DNA of 64,000 bases, taken from assembly GCA_032191485.1 (NCBI GenBank), contig JAVDOI010000019.1:3654282-3718281 (forward strand), written 5' to 3'. The position numbers and the translations under genes were made by a program. The DNA is from Leptoclinus maculatus (Eukaryota > Chordata > Actinopteri > Perciformes > Stichaeidae). The notes beneath the pieces were generated by a model, which saw nothing but the letters and a program-made list of their open reading frames with translations, did not search any database and was not told where the DNA came from. Positions 13,796-24,100 of this stretch are shown here, piece by piece (position 1 is the first letter of the stretch; the number at the start of each line of letters is the position of its first letter).

Positions 13796-14505
13796 ATATA
13801 CAGTGTACACACAAAACAGTAAACATCCAAATAGGACTAAATGTAATCAACATTCTTGCACATGCAAACATACACACAGATGTGTGTTCAAGCATGCAGG
13901 CGTACAGCACTCAACTAACAATTTGCTGCTGACATTAACATTTACGCAAATTTACACTGAAACGAACCAAAACACAAAGTGTGTCTCCGCTCACACGGCT
14001 GCTGTTATTTGTCTGTTTTTTCTGTGTTTGAGGAACTGATGAAAAGAAAAATAATTATTAACAACTGATTTATTTCAGATCAAAGGGGGGGATGTGTTCT
14101 TCTTCTGTGAAGGAGTTTAAGTCTTCAAAAACTGATTTTCTTGCAAACAGATTGGCTTCGTAATTTGATTTCTATGCTTCAAAAACAGGAATTCGTGACA
14201 TGAAACAATTGCTCCTTTTAGCTATAAGTGTGTAATGAATAATAATAACTATCGTGGAAAAGAACAGAGCTAAAGATCTATTTAAAATCAGTTAGAAGAG
14301 TCCTTTACAAGTCAATCGGACATGTTTCTGCTTCCCTGCACTGGGGTCTCACTCATTCATGTATTCACTCATCGACTGTGAACCTGTTTGTGTTGTTTAG
14401 GACAAGGCTGCCTTGGAGAGTCTGAGTCAACAGCTGAAGCAGCAGGCAGAGGACAAGTTCAGCCACGCCATGCTGGACTTCACCATGAGCGGAGACTCTG
14501 ACGGT

Positions 14506-14561
<56 letters not shown>

Positions 14562-15723
14562 TCATTTAGGTGACAAAAAGTGTGGGATTTTTTTTTTTAA
14601 TTGCTATAAAGAAGTGTTGGTAAATGTGATTCTTCTGTTTAATTACCAAACATTTCACCAGTTTAAAGTAAAATACTGTTTTTAAAAAACATCTTTCAGT
14701 TTATCAAAAAGAATTCAAACCCCTTAAAATGTGAGAATAATTGTTTTTCACTGGGGATAACGAATGTAATGTCTCTATTTGTATTTCTGTCCTCCCCTCA
14801 CCTCGTCTCCCTGCCCTCCCCCCCGTCAGGCTCCCCCAGCGTGTCAGACTCCAGAATATTTCGGGAGGCTCGCGGTCGCGGCACCGCCGAGCCGCACATC
14901 AAGCGGCCGATGAACGCCTTCATGGTTTGGGCCAAGGACGAGAGGAGAAAGATCCTCCAGGCCTTCCCCGACATGCACAACTCCAACATCAGCAAGATCC
15001 TCGGTAAGAAACACACACACACACACAGCCTGCTTTGAGTGACAGCAGCCTTTGCCCCCCCCACCCCTGTCACCTAACCCACCACTTCCCACTGCGAGAG
15101 GAAGGATGCATGTACCGCGGCTCCTATTTCCCACTTTCTCAAACACACGCAGTGATTTCATTACAAGCGGTGGCATTGTGTAAGCGGCTGTTAATGAACG
15201 GCTGGGGAGAGCGCGGCTCCGACAAATGATGATATAATTCATTATGCATTAAACAAGCAGCGCAAGGCCGCCTGACATTTCCCCCGGACCGCCGGGATCA
15301 GCCCTGACATTTTAAAGAGCTCCTAAGCGTTTTATAACACAGGGAAATCTGGTTTTAATAAGCCCTCTCTCTCTCTGTCTCCCTCCCCTCTTTCTCTCTC
15401 TCTCTCTCTCTCGCTCTCTCGATTGCTAACAGATCGCAGAACAGAGAGCGAGAACAGCCAAGTGCTGACAGCTTTTACCCATTAAACATACAGTAGTCAA
15501 GTGCAAATTCAGACCAGATATGAAACACACAGGGAAAGACAGACTCAAGACACACACACACACACACACACACGCAGGGAAGTGATACTACAAATCTATG
15601 AGCAGAAACTGAGCGGAGAGAGATGACAGCAGGTTAAGTGAAGTCCTCATTAGTTTAGATAAGTACCTGTCGTCCGCAACGCTCTCCTCATTAACCTCTT
15701 TCAGTGTGAAACTTCCACTGTTA

Positions 15724-15817
<94 letters not shown>

Positions 15818-17176
15818 TGAGAGAGAGAGTGTGTAAGCTCTCGGTGATGTAGGGTCACGTGTGCCACGCAGACATTTGTTCCTAACACGATGTAATTGAT
15901 CTTAAAGCAGACGCTCACGCTCAATTTACTCACTTCTTCAAGCTGATTTTATTTCTACCTAACGACCCTTTATTGATTGATTTATACTGCGGTTATTTTA
16001 TTTTTGTATACACTTCCATACCCTTGTAAACTGATCACTGTCATCCTCATTAACGCGTCCCTTGTCCAGGCTCCCGCTGGAAAGGCATGACCAACCTGGA
16101 GAAGCAGCCCTACTATGAGGAGCAGGCTCGCCTCAGCAAGCAGCACCTGGAGAAATACCCCGACTACAAGTACAAGCCGCGACCCAAACGCACCTGCCTG
16201 GTGGACGGCAAGAAGCTGCGCATCGGCGAGTACAAAGCCATCATGAGGTCCCGCAGGCAGGAAATGAGACAATACTTCAGTGTGGGGTAGGGGAACTGTT
16301 TAGGGGAACTGTTTCTGTATGTTGAGTCATAAGATAGCCATTAGTTGTTACACTTGGGGGTAGTTTGCTATTTCATATTTATCTTCTGATTAGCACATCG
16401 CTAGCATTTGCTTTTTTTTCCTTTATTTAGTTTTATTTGATTTTTTTTTTTTTTAGTTAGAACTTGCATCACGTCTCATGACATCACTTTCAAGTAAAAA
16501 CTAAAGAAAATTGATATTTGCTTTGATATTGTTGCTGTAAATGTTCAACATATAAACACCAACCACAACATCTCTAGTTCAGGTTATGGATTCCTTTTTT
16601 TGTAATTATTCTCTTATTCTCTTTTTTTGCTTACTTCAGGTTTAATTGAGTCCTCATTAAATCTCCTTATTATGTAATTGTCATTTCCCTTTTTTCTTAA
16701 TAAGCCAGACTAACTAATGTAAATCCAGAGACCCAACCCAATACTTTTCAGCTAGTTAGCTTAGCTTAGCATAAAGACTGGAAACAATCAGGGACAGCAT
16801 ACTTTTGGACACATTAAGCCGTCTAACGTAGTTTGAAACTGTCGTGAACTAACACGCCTCCTCCCTTGTGTGTTGTAGGCAGCAGAGCCAGCTGCCCCTG
16901 TCCTCCGCAGGCGTGGTTTACCCAGGTACCCTCTCCATGGCCGGAATGCCCTCACCCCAAATGCCCTCAGAGCACTCAAGCATGTCCAGCAGCCCCGAGC
17001 CCAACGCCAACCACCACCAAAACGCCCACATGGCTGGCCTGAAGGGGGACGAGCCACGGATCAAGGTGGAGGAGCTGCGGCTGGACGGCAGCAACGGCGA
17101 CGTGTACGACGACTTCGACTACGAGGACGAGGAGGCGGATTACACCAGCGATCACGAGAACCACATCACCAAATGA
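2250..17176 (+). CDS. sox5: SOX5-type SoxD transcription factor, 3' part, spliced (7 exons in window)
   Basis: The coding exons join as 2250-2414, 7425-7617, 10927-11099 (or from 10924), 14401-14503, 14830-15003, 16070-16286 and 16879-17176. All introns are GT-AG and phases match at every junction, giving 440 codons plus TGA. SoxD proteins bind DNA through an HMG box, dimerise through coiled coils, lack their own activation domain and act in the nucleus in cartilage, neural crest and glial development. Visible in order in this segment: end of the Q-rich/coiled-coil region (QLYAAQLAAMQVSPGG), PLNLS at residues 62-66, second coiled coil (EARQMKEQLKREQQVL), HMG box at about 234-312, and an acidic C-terminus. 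SOX5 is preferred over SOX6 and SOX13 because of AQPLNLSAKPK, LESLSQQL, MTNLEKQPYY, KRTCLVDGKKLRIGEYKAIM and MRQYF, which follow SOX5 as I know it. The N-terminal half is upstream of the window. Which teleost duplicate this might be cannot be told. Confidence 0.93.
2434..2471. repeat. (GT)19 microsatellite beside a sox5 donor
   Basis: A pure GT tract beginning 19 nt past the exon A donor. Confidence 0.97.
3171..3214. repeat. (CA)22 microsatellite
   Basis: A pure CA tract inside a sox5 intron. Confidence 0.97.
3344..3472. repeat. polypyrimidine tract, CTTTCC-type
   Basis: About 130 nt that is almost entirely C and T on the + strand, built from variants of ctcctttcc and tttcc. Such homopurine/homopyrimidine tracts with partial mirror symmetry can form triplex DNA; that is general knowledge and not shown here. 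Confidence 0.9.
4244..4294. repeat. (AC)n microsatellite
   Basis: A pure 51-nt tract, with a second short CA tract at about 4331-4349. Confidence 0.97.
4745..4790 (+). repeat. fragment of the same dispersed repeat
   Basis: The text gtgagtacttttgcaccttt followed by aagtgtgttttactgatact resembles the inner part of the dispersed repeat seen at 9127-9285. It is short, so the call is tentative. Confidence 0.3.
5403..5474. repeat. (CA)36 microsatellite
   Basis: A pure 72-nt tract. Shorter CA tracts flank it at 5091-5121, about 5217-5240 and about 5523-5545. Confidence 0.97.
7425..7617 (+). CDS. sox5: sox5 exon B: PLNLS motif exon
   Basis: The exon is 193 nt, enters in phase 0 and leaves one base of a split Gly codon. 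It encodes DSEGAQPLNLSAKPKASESK, then a Ser/Pro/Ala-rich linker with six consecutive alanines, ending RVSSIG. PLNLS matches the PxDLS-like motif that SoxD proteins use to recruit the corepressor CtBP; this role is family knowledge and is not shown here. Acceptor tttttgcag and donor gtaagc are both good. The alanine run is absent from mammalian SOX5 as I know it, so it is probably lineage-specific. Confidence 0.93.
8434..8472. repeat. (CA)n microsatellite
   Basis: A 39-nt pure tract in the intron before exon C. Confidence 0.95.
8891..8940. repeat. (TG)n microsatellite, interrupted
   Basis: A TG tract with one TA interruption, bounded on both sides by ggggatgtgtg. Confidence 0.93.
9127..9285 (+). 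repeat. dispersed teleost repeat, diverged copy
   Basis: The wording tggtagaatgtagtgctgta, caagtacaattttaaggca, gtatctgcattttactc and gagagaaatattgtgctttt follows a very common fish interspersed repeat whose theme is ctcaagtac/aagtacttg. Two other pieces of the same family appear at 4745-4790 and, in reverse, at 25133-25268. The family name is not asserted. Confidence 0.5.
10534..10588. repeat. (AC)n microsatellite, interrupted
   Basis: An AC tract with one AAA interruption, preceded by a short GA tract. Confidence 0.95.
10700..10752. repeat. (CA)26 microsatellite
   Basis: A pure 53-nt tract. Confidence 0.97.
10924..11099 (+). CDS. sox5: sox5 exon C: second coiled coil, tandem acceptor
   Basis: The exon encodes DLLSSLSTTAYLSDHEAVTK followed by the coiled-coil segment EARQMKEQLKREQQVLDAK and ends LNNGRSDK in phase 0, with donor gtaaac. 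The acceptor reads tctcagcag, so splicing may occur after 10923 (adds an Ala codon) or after 10926 (exon starts 10927). Both choices keep the frame because the split codon from the previous exon is completed by ca or ac. A C13 run sits about 30 nt upstream as part of the polypyrimidine tract. The sequence aligns well with the SOX5 block DHDAVTKAIQEARQMKEQ. Confidence 0.93.
11689..11759. repeat. (GT)35 microsatellite
   Basis: A pure 71-nt tract. It is complementary to the CA tract 112 bp downstream. Confidence 0.97.
11871..11923. repeat. (CA)26 microsatellite
   Basis: A pure tract, complementary to the GT tract at 11689-11759 in the same intron. Confidence 0.97.
12822..12865. repeat. (CA)22 microsatellite
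   Basis: A pure 44-nt tract. Confidence 0.97.
13424..13484. repeat. (TG)n microsatellite
   Basis: A tract with one GC interruption near its start. It is complementary to the CA tract at 13747-13793. Confidence 0.96.
13747..13793. repeat. (AC)23 microsatellite
   Basis: A pure 47-nt tract. Confidence 0.97.
14401..14503 (+). CDS. sox5: sox5 exon D: linker before HMG box
   Basis: The exon is 103 nt, encoding DKAALESLSQQLKQQAEDKF and SHAMLDFTMSGDSD plus the first base of a Gly codon. Acceptor is gttgtttag and donor gtaggg. LESLSQQL and the FSHAMLDF..SGDSDG ending separate this gene from SOX6, whose equivalent exon is quite different. The donor is followed after only six intronic bases by a (AC)25 repeat. 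Confidence 0.93.
14504..14829 (+). other. sox5 intron D-E
   Basis: A short 326-nt intron. It opens with the donor gtaggg, then the (AC)25 tract, and ends in a C/T-rich acceptor stretch. Nothing else is visible. Confidence 0.8.
14510..14559. repeat. (AC)25 microsatellite touching a sox5 donor
   Basis: A pure tract beginning six bases after the first base of the intron that follows exon D. Confidence 0.97.
14830..15003 (+). CDS. sox5: sox5 exon E: first part of HMG box
   Basis: The exon is 174 nt, with acceptor cccgtcag and donor gtaaga. It encodes SRIFREARGRG, then EPHIKRPMNAFMVWAKDERR, KILQAFPDMHNSNISKIL and one base of the next Gly codon. RPMNAFMVW is the diagnostic Sox HMG signature, covering helix 1 and the minor-groove intercalating FM wedge. 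The split codon at KILG/SRWK is the same position used in other SoxD genes as I know them. A (AC)8 repeat begins seven bases into the intron. Confidence 0.97.
15004..16069 (+). other. sox5 intron E-F, within the HMG box
   Basis: This intron splits the HMG box. It has (AC)8 next to the donor, a CT repeat near 15362-15420, a CA tract near 15551-15573 and a (TG)45 tract at 15726-15815. The block at about 15170-15355 is non-repetitive, with paired homeodomain-like motifs (TAATTCATTATGCATTAAAC), and is a candidate regulatory element. Confidence 0.65.
15726..15815. repeat. (TG)45 microsatellite
   Basis: A pure 90-nt tract inside the intron that splits the HMG box. Confidence 0.97.
16070..16286 (+). 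CDS. sox5: sox5 exon F: second part of HMG box
   Basis: The exon is 217 nt, with acceptor ttgtccag and donor gtaggg. It encodes SRWKGMTNLEKQPYYEEQAR, LSKQHLEKYPDYKYKPRPKR, TCLVDGKKLRIGEYKAIMRS and RRQEMRQYFSVG. These complete the HMG box, the C-terminal nuclear localisation cluster (YKPRPKR) and the SoxD-specific extension. The last codon GGG is split and the donor lies inside gtg ggg tag, so retention of this intron would stop translation immediately. Gly in SRWKGM replaces the Ala or Ser I expect in SOX5 and SOX6. Confidence 0.97.
16287..16878 (+). other. sox5 intron F-G
   Basis: A 592-nt A/T-rich intron. It contains T-rich runs and a fragment of a dispersed teleost repeat near 16750-16800. 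The first in-frame codon after the split Gly is TAG. Confidence 0.75.
16747..16800. repeat. fragment of dispersed teleost repeat
   Basis: The phrase ttagcttagcataaagactg followed by gaaacaatcaggg is a hallmark stretch of a common fish interspersed repeat. It lies in the last coding intron of sox5. Confidence 0.5.
16879..17176 (+). CDS. sox5: sox5 exon G: C-terminus and stop
   Basis: This is the last coding exon, after acceptor gtgttgtag. It encodes QQSQLPLSSAGVVYPGTLSM, MPSPQMPSEHSSMSSSPEPN, a His/Asn-rich linker, then LKGDEPRIKVEELRLDG and an Asp/Glu/Tyr-rich end finishing SDHENHITK before TGA (17174-17176). The match to the SOX5 pattern GVVYPGAIAMAGMPSP..SEHSS is close. The VKVEE-like IKVEE is a plausible SUMO site (psi-K-x-E); SoxD sumoylation is known in the family but is inference here. 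Confidence 0.95.
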
Positions 17177-20100
17177 TCGCGTGACAGAAGCCTCATTAGA
17201 AGCCAATCACCGCTGGTTAATCCCACACAATCCCCAAACCCCCCCCCACCAATCAGGAAGAAAACTTTCTCTTTTTGCCAATCACCTCACGTCCCGACCT
17301 CACCACACCCGCCGCCCTCTCCCTCTCCCTCTCCTGACTAACGTGGACTCTTTTAACAGAGCCAAGACCCTCCCACTGGAGTCCTGATACCAGCATCTGA
17401 TCAATCAAACGGAAGCACAGGACCTGTCACTCACACTGACTGTTACACAAACTGGAGTCTGGGAGGACGAGACGACCAAGCCCAGCCTCTTGACGCTTGC
17501 TGAGGAATATTCAAGTACTACTGCAAGATCTTTTTTTGAGTGTAATGCCACGAGTGAGGAGAAATCAAAATCACACTCAAAAAAAAGCAACATTTTAGAA
17601 CCCGTTTGTAGAAAATGAGACATTTTCAAGATGAAAGACGGATCAGTGGACCTGTCGAAGGCTAACAGATGACACTTTAAGATGGCGGACCTGTTTATTA
17701 TCAAGAGACACTTTTAAAAAAAAAAAAAAAAAAAGCTTTTTTTGTTCTTTGGTTCTATAATATTCTCACTCAGGTACACGGTGCCAATAAGTGGCTTGTG
17801 AATGTGATTTGTTGTTTTTGTGCTACAAGTTTGAATAATAATAGAAAAAAGAGACTTTCCTTTTTTCCCCCCCTTTCCGTTGTAAAGCGCCCTGACAGAC
17901 ATCAGACATGTTTATTTTTAACAGAAACATATCTTTTCTTCGAACCTCTCAGTGTGCTGTCAGCGGTGCGCCCCCTTCTTCTTTTCTCTGTATTGTTGTG
18001 ACTCTGCCCCGCTCCCCGATTGGGACGGTCCAGCCAGGACTGACCAGTGCAGCGTGGACCGTCCCACCTGGAGGGATTTTCAAAGGGGGTGTGGGGGGGG
18101 GGGGGGGGGGGGAGCAGAAACGAAAGCACTGTGTTGTGAGACAATCCGCCCGGTCTTCTCCTCGCTTCCGTCCCTCTTAATCTTGATCTCGTTCGTGGGG
18201 GGGCGAAACATCAGTGCGACTTTGGCTTGAGTGTGTGTCGGTGTGTGCTGTGTGCGTAGAATCTCATTTTTCAGTGCGAGGAAAAAAACGTCTAAGATAC
18301 GGAAAGACAGGCTTACACTGCTGCTGTTATTAATTGTACCACACACATACACACTCACATACACACACACACACACACAACTGTCGTTCTGTCCCTCAGT
18401 GTTTTCCCGCTCCCCTCCAATCAACATCATCCTGCGGCCCCCAGTGGGCGGAGCTGAAGCAGCCAGTCAGTGTTTCTGTTTGTATTTGAATACTGTATTT
18501 TATTATTTCTCTTCAAACTGCCTCTAGTCTAATAATATTATTAACAATAATTATAAGGATGGTCAGCGTTTCCTAAGTTTAGTAAGTTATGTACAGTATA
18601 ATTTATTTTTCTCCTCTTTATTGGGTTTTTATGACCATATGAAACTATGACAGTCAATGAAACATTATTCTATTTAGCTGGTAGGTATTTAGATCTAAAC
18701 AAAAAGTTGTCATTTGACCTTGCTTTGTTTTGCATTTGTTTGTTCCCTTTTTCTTTTTTGATGCGTTGGTTTTGTATTAATCCTGCGGACGGTAGGGCGG
18801 GCGGAGTTAGGACAGCCGGCCCTCCTCTGAGCTGAAGACGTAACCCTTTCATGTCCAAACCCATTTCTAAAAAGCACTCAGACTCTGAGAAAAAGAAGAA
18901 CATGATTTTTATTTTTATTGTTATTATAATTTTATTTGTAACGGTTATTATAATGTATAATGTGAAGTTTCCTCTCTTTTATTTTGCCTTTCTTTTGTTT
19001 TTTTTTGTGTTTTTTTCTCTCCCTGGAAATCAGTTTTATCACTTTTGGAAGCTGTTTCCTGTGAACAAAGAGTCCCGTCCCCGTTTAATAGCTACGGCCG
19101 CCTCACCGAGACACAGTGGAACATCTTCGGCTTGGATCCGCACACATACATGCACAAACACAATCACTAACACACACACACACACACACACACACGTTTC
19201 AAATGAAGAGATTATCGTGACAACCAAACGAATCCTATGCTGTTCTTTTTTTCTGTTTTTATGAAATCTAGTATTCTAGATTTAAAATCCTGTACATATG
19301 CTTTGTTTGGTGTTTTTTTTTTTTTGAATCATAGGAAAAGCAGTGTTTACCGTGATCCACACCAGGGTGTTCCTCTTGTCTGTGTGTGCGTGAGACGGCC
19401 AGCCGTATATATACAGTCTCTTTAAAGTCACTTCTCATCAGGAGCCCTTTGCTTTGTTTGAGCTCCACGCGACGCTACAGGAGCCACGACTACTGTTCAG
19501 GTGTGCCGCCAACATAGTGATCCCCCACAATCATCCTCGCTGTAGATGTTCACTACATGCCACATAATGAGCCTCTGGGTCTTCATTTTGCTGTATAGTC
19601 ACCCCTGTTATCACGCCATTGCTGGAGAGAGTGGGGGGGGGGGGGGGGGGGGGCGCCTAAGTGGATGACTCCACTTTTAGGGTATCAGGTGGGTGGGTGG
19701 GGCATTAAGACGTCAATCATCCCTGCTGGCAAGGTCTGACCCCATATCAAGACAATGAAAACGATGATATTATTTAAGACAATCAAAGTCACGAGTGGAG
19801 CTCAAAACAAAGTAAGAATTATTACAAGTAAAAAAAATAAAAAATATCTTACCATCTCAACTTGAAAAATCAAGAAAGATAATTATGTAAATATAACATA
19901 GAGTTATAGATTTATATTTTGTTCATAACACAGTGTAATATAAGTTGTATATTTCTTTTTTCTCTCCCTACTGTCTCTTTTATTGATGTTATCCATGCCA
20001 CAGAAAAGCAGGAGTCGCAGAACTCTCACACACAAAAAAATGAAGAAAAATATCAAAGAAATAAAGAAAAACAGGAAAGGAGAAAAAAAAAAAAAAAAAA

Positions 20101-20400
20101 AGCCGTGGGCTGCCACCACCATCTGTTCTAAGTTCACTTTTTTTTCAGTATTACTGCCAGACAAGGCTCTAATAAAGACAGCAATGTGTTCGGTAAAACT
20201 TGTGCTGGTCCTGGTCACTTCTTTCCTCCACACATACATTCACACAATGGTTTTACAGCTCCAACATATTCACATAAACATACAAATATGCACTGCCACG
20301 ACCTTATTATGCAGGAATGCTGACGATGGAGAGGACGGCGAATGCATCCACGCTTGTTTTTTTTTTTTTATATTAATAAATCCAAGAAGATAAATAAACT
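17177..20400 (+). other. sox5: probable sox5 3' untranslated region
   Basis: No coding sequence is visible. The stretch starts at the TGA and has 3' UTR character: T-rich and A-rich runs, ATTTA motifs and short CA repeats at about 18361-18380 and 19171-19194. It also has a G20 run (18093-18112) and a G21 run (19633-19653). There is no canonical AATAAA until about 19836. Later AATAAA hexamers lie at 20060-20065, 20171-20176, 20375-20380 and 20393-20398. The true cleavage site is unknown; sox5 genes usually have long 3' UTRs, which is the main reason for this call. Confidence 0.45.
20375..20398 (+). terminator. candidate polyadenylation signals of sox5
   Basis: Two AATAAA hexamers (20375-20380, 20393-20398) sit downstream of a T-rich stretch, with A/T-rich sequence after them. 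They are the last hexamers of a cluster that begins at 19836. AATAAA is common by chance in such A/T-rich DNA, so this is only a candidate. Confidence 0.22.
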
Positions 20401-21128
20401 CAGTTAATGATTTAACTTGAGTTTAACAATTGTATTCAAATCATAACAGAATATTTCTCGACACAAATGTTTAAATCTTATTTAGTTGGTTTCCACCTGT
20501 GTTTCATCTTCCATATTTCCCCCTCCGTCCGTCAACCCAGTGACACCATGTGAGTCACCACGGAGGTGGCACTGCCCGCGTGTCGCCGAACGATTCAATC
20601 ATCTCCATAACGACGTGCTAATTATGCTAAGTCCACCTTCTTGCCCCTCCAATCAGAGGGCCAGCTGGGAGGCGTGGAGCCGAAATCACGGCCCGCTAGC
20701 AACCTGATAACCTAATTAAGCACAATAAGGGGCATGGGCGGAGAGAAGAGAGGGAGGGGGGGGGGGGGGGACTGAGTGATGAAATGTCTGTGTGTGCACA
20801 TGAGCGAATCCCACAAACACAAAAAAAAGGAAAGATGATGTGCTCTGACCATCTTTAAAACCGGCGTTGGATGCCTGTGCTGCCGTCGCCCATTTAAAAG
20901 CAAATCTTTAATTGATGCTCGCTTAAGGACGTTGAGGATGTTCATGCCTCCACTTTCAAGGGTTAAAAACACAAAACCCCACTCAGTGTGCCCATTAAAA
21001 TGCTGTCCCCATCTGTGTCCATATGTTCAGCAATCAACCCCCACAGCCCCATCCAACGCTTTGTGCATAAAAACAGTTAAATGCACTCAGAGGAGATGAT
21101 TTTTACGTGGTTTGCTAATTACCACAGC

Positions 21129-21167
<39 letters not shown>

Positions 21168-24100
21168 AAAAAAGCCCTTTTGATGCAATAAAGAGGCACG
21201 ACTGGGGCAGATCCACAACTCCTACGGTAAGTGAAGGACTTAGCTGTTCTCTGGGCGTTGTGAATTTTTCAGAGCCAGCCTGGGGGTGAAACCCTTAGAA
21301 AAGGTTTATGTGTGAATACTTGAGGAGCAAGAAAAGGGGGATTCAGATTTTTCTTTTTTTCCTGTATTGTCAGCAGAACACGAGATGTTGGAGGAGGCAA
21401 ACGGTGGCTAGACTCACAGATTAAATCACACACACACACACGCCCTAAAGTGCACTGTAGGAGTTAGCTCAGCTTAAACCACAGCTATCCGCTGGCTATT
21501 TCCATCATGATAGTTGAGACAAAAGAGGGAAAACTATTCACATGTGTTTACTTGTGAACGTCTGTTCGTATTTTGCTGTGCATACTGTCAATATGATTTA
21601 ATTTGCTCAAACTTTTTATTTTTTTTGGTGCAAATCTCTGCAGAGCTCAGAGGGAAAACTTATATGTTTGTCTAAACACTCCCCCCCCCCCCTCCTCCTC
21701 CCGCTACACATGCATCTAGTCAACTGTGTGACTTTGAGGGCGGCCCTCTCTCTGCACCGGCTCAGGGAAAATATGCAGTTTTCGACCGTGGGTGTTTGGA
21801 AATTGAGTGAAAACGATGTCACATTAATGATTTAAAGTAGGTAATAGGATGTGCTGTGACGCTGAGCCGCCAGCTAAGCTGAGTTTAAGGCTCCGGCGTT
21901 AATGTATTCATGAGGAGGGGGGATTATACGGAGACAAGAGCAGCTAGAGAGCTGAGTGCAGCAGAGCAGCCAGGGCCAACAGGCCTGTTAGGTATTATAT
22001 ATATAACTGCATTTAGACTGCGGGAGCAAACATTTCACAATGCAGGAGGACGGACTAAACACACACGTAGAGAATATTGTGGCGATGCAGAGGGGAATTA
22101 AAAAGAAGCGATATGATATTAGAATTACATCTGACTGCAACATAATTGTTGTAATTGTTCATTGATGAAGAGAAAGCTTTGTAAATTAATTACAAAATGA
22201 CGTTAAGATAAATATACATGAGACAATAGAGTTTAAACAGGACCAGCACAGCACTATTAAACCATTAATCAATAATCCTGATGTGCAAAAAATCCAAAGA
22301 AAACCAAGTTTAAAAAAGGTTTTATTTAAATGTAATTAAATCCTCACAACTAAGGTCCTCCATTTAGAAAATACATTATTGTCTAGTAATAAACAATAGA
22401 AAAGCTTACAATTAGATATCAATTCAAGCCCGAAAAGCACATATTATTACAAATATGTGTTTATCAGGTGGCTGTTTCGCATCCCTTCATCCTGGCAGCA
22501 CAGCTAATCCCCCGTCTCACGCACTAATATATACACAAACTGCAGCATCATTAAAACAGTAACAAAAAAAAAAAGAAAAAAGGTGATCGTAAAAGTCTCA
22601 TAAAAATGATTTCAGCACAGTACTTAAGCTGCAAAAATGTTCAAATATTTCATCAGTCATCCTTCGTTCTAAATGATGCTAAAAAAAAAGTGAGAAGAGG
22701 CTCTGTGTGTCGGGCCATTAATATTAGGTGGCTGATGCATTAAGAGTCCATAAAATAATCCCATATCAGAAAGTGCCTGCACTCAAACCATAAAAATAAA
22801 GTAACACGATGCTGAGATGCAAAATAAAATAGAGAAATGCAAGCATATGGTATATTAAATATATATATTTTTTTATCATTTTGGCAGATGGCCACCCTGT
22901 TACTTTATATTTAAGTGTGAGTAGTTTTACACATACAGGATTAATGCGCGACAGTTCACATGTAGCACATAGCACATTATCACATGACAGCACCGCTCAG
23001 TCCTTGTGTCTTAAAAGACAAAACACGACAGATTATACGTTCAATCGCATGCATCCTGGCATCTGTTGTTTCTGGAGGGGAGAGAAGCGATGACTCAACG
23101 CGAGACCAGCCTCCACGTGATCGGGAGGGTTCAAAACGCGGGGCCAATGGCCGAGCAGCTATCAGCCTCATCACCGGGTGTGACTTCCTCACCGCCCCCA
23201 AAAACTTCACGCACTTCCTTCAGTCGGATGTCAATGGGGGCAAAGTAATCAGCGCGACGCGGGACAAACAATCACAAAAGCGCCGTCAGTGTTTGAGCGA
23301 CGGCCCCGATGTGACAGATCTGAGAGCGGTGGTGTGTGAGGGACAGGCGTGGCACGCAGCGGAACAGCGAGGCCCCCGTAGGGGCTGATCCCCCAATCAA
23401 GACCGGGGAAACTGGCTCGACTCCCCCGACACGTCGCCCCTTCCGCTCAGCCGTCACTCTCACATGAAACACTCCACCGGCTCCAGCAGCAGCAGCAGCA
23501 GCAGCAGCAGCTGGCCTACTTTCACCCCTCTCCACTGGTCTGTCTCCATCCCAAATGTATGGATTTGTTTATTTCCCTTCATGTATCTGCATGTTTGGGA
23601 GATGATTACTGTCAGTTCCTCGATGACGTGTGCCCACTTCCTTCTTTCATTCATTTCAGAAGCCCTCCCGTCCGTTTGGTCTCCTCTTTACGCTTCTCTT
23701 TTGTCCTTTTTCTTCACCTTTGACCTCAACCATAGTGCCATTGGAACAGTGTCACACTACATATAAATTACACGTTTAACAAAAACTTTTTTTGTTATTT
23801 GGATAAATGATCAGCACAGTTATTTAAATATACTTTATATATATCCCTCAAGTGTTAAAAAAGGACGGACATTTATATGATAAGTTTGATCAAAACAGAA
23901 TCGTGATAAGAGAAATCAGCTGATGAGAGTCATCAGACGTTAACACGTAGGTGGGCCAGTCACTCAAGAGCCACACCACTTTTTCACAGCAAACTTGAAA
24001 ACATGATGTTCGATGAACAGCCGTATCAAAGCGAGATAAAGAAGCCCGTGGGCGCTTTAACGTCATCCCGTGAAAAATATATTTTTATTTGAGACGGGAA

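Larger units (their letters stand above)
11100..14400 (+). other. sox5 intron C-D
   Basis: About 3.3 kb with no coding signal. It carries two pairs of complementary microsatellites, a TG tract followed by a CA tract (11689-11759 with 11871-11923, and 13424-13484 with 13747-13793), another CA tract at 12822-12865, and a short interrupted palindrome at 12126-12148. Confidence 0.65.

Noticed and set aside
23464..23766. Open frame starting with a serine run
   Set aside because: It is built on an AGC repeat and has no domain or splice support.
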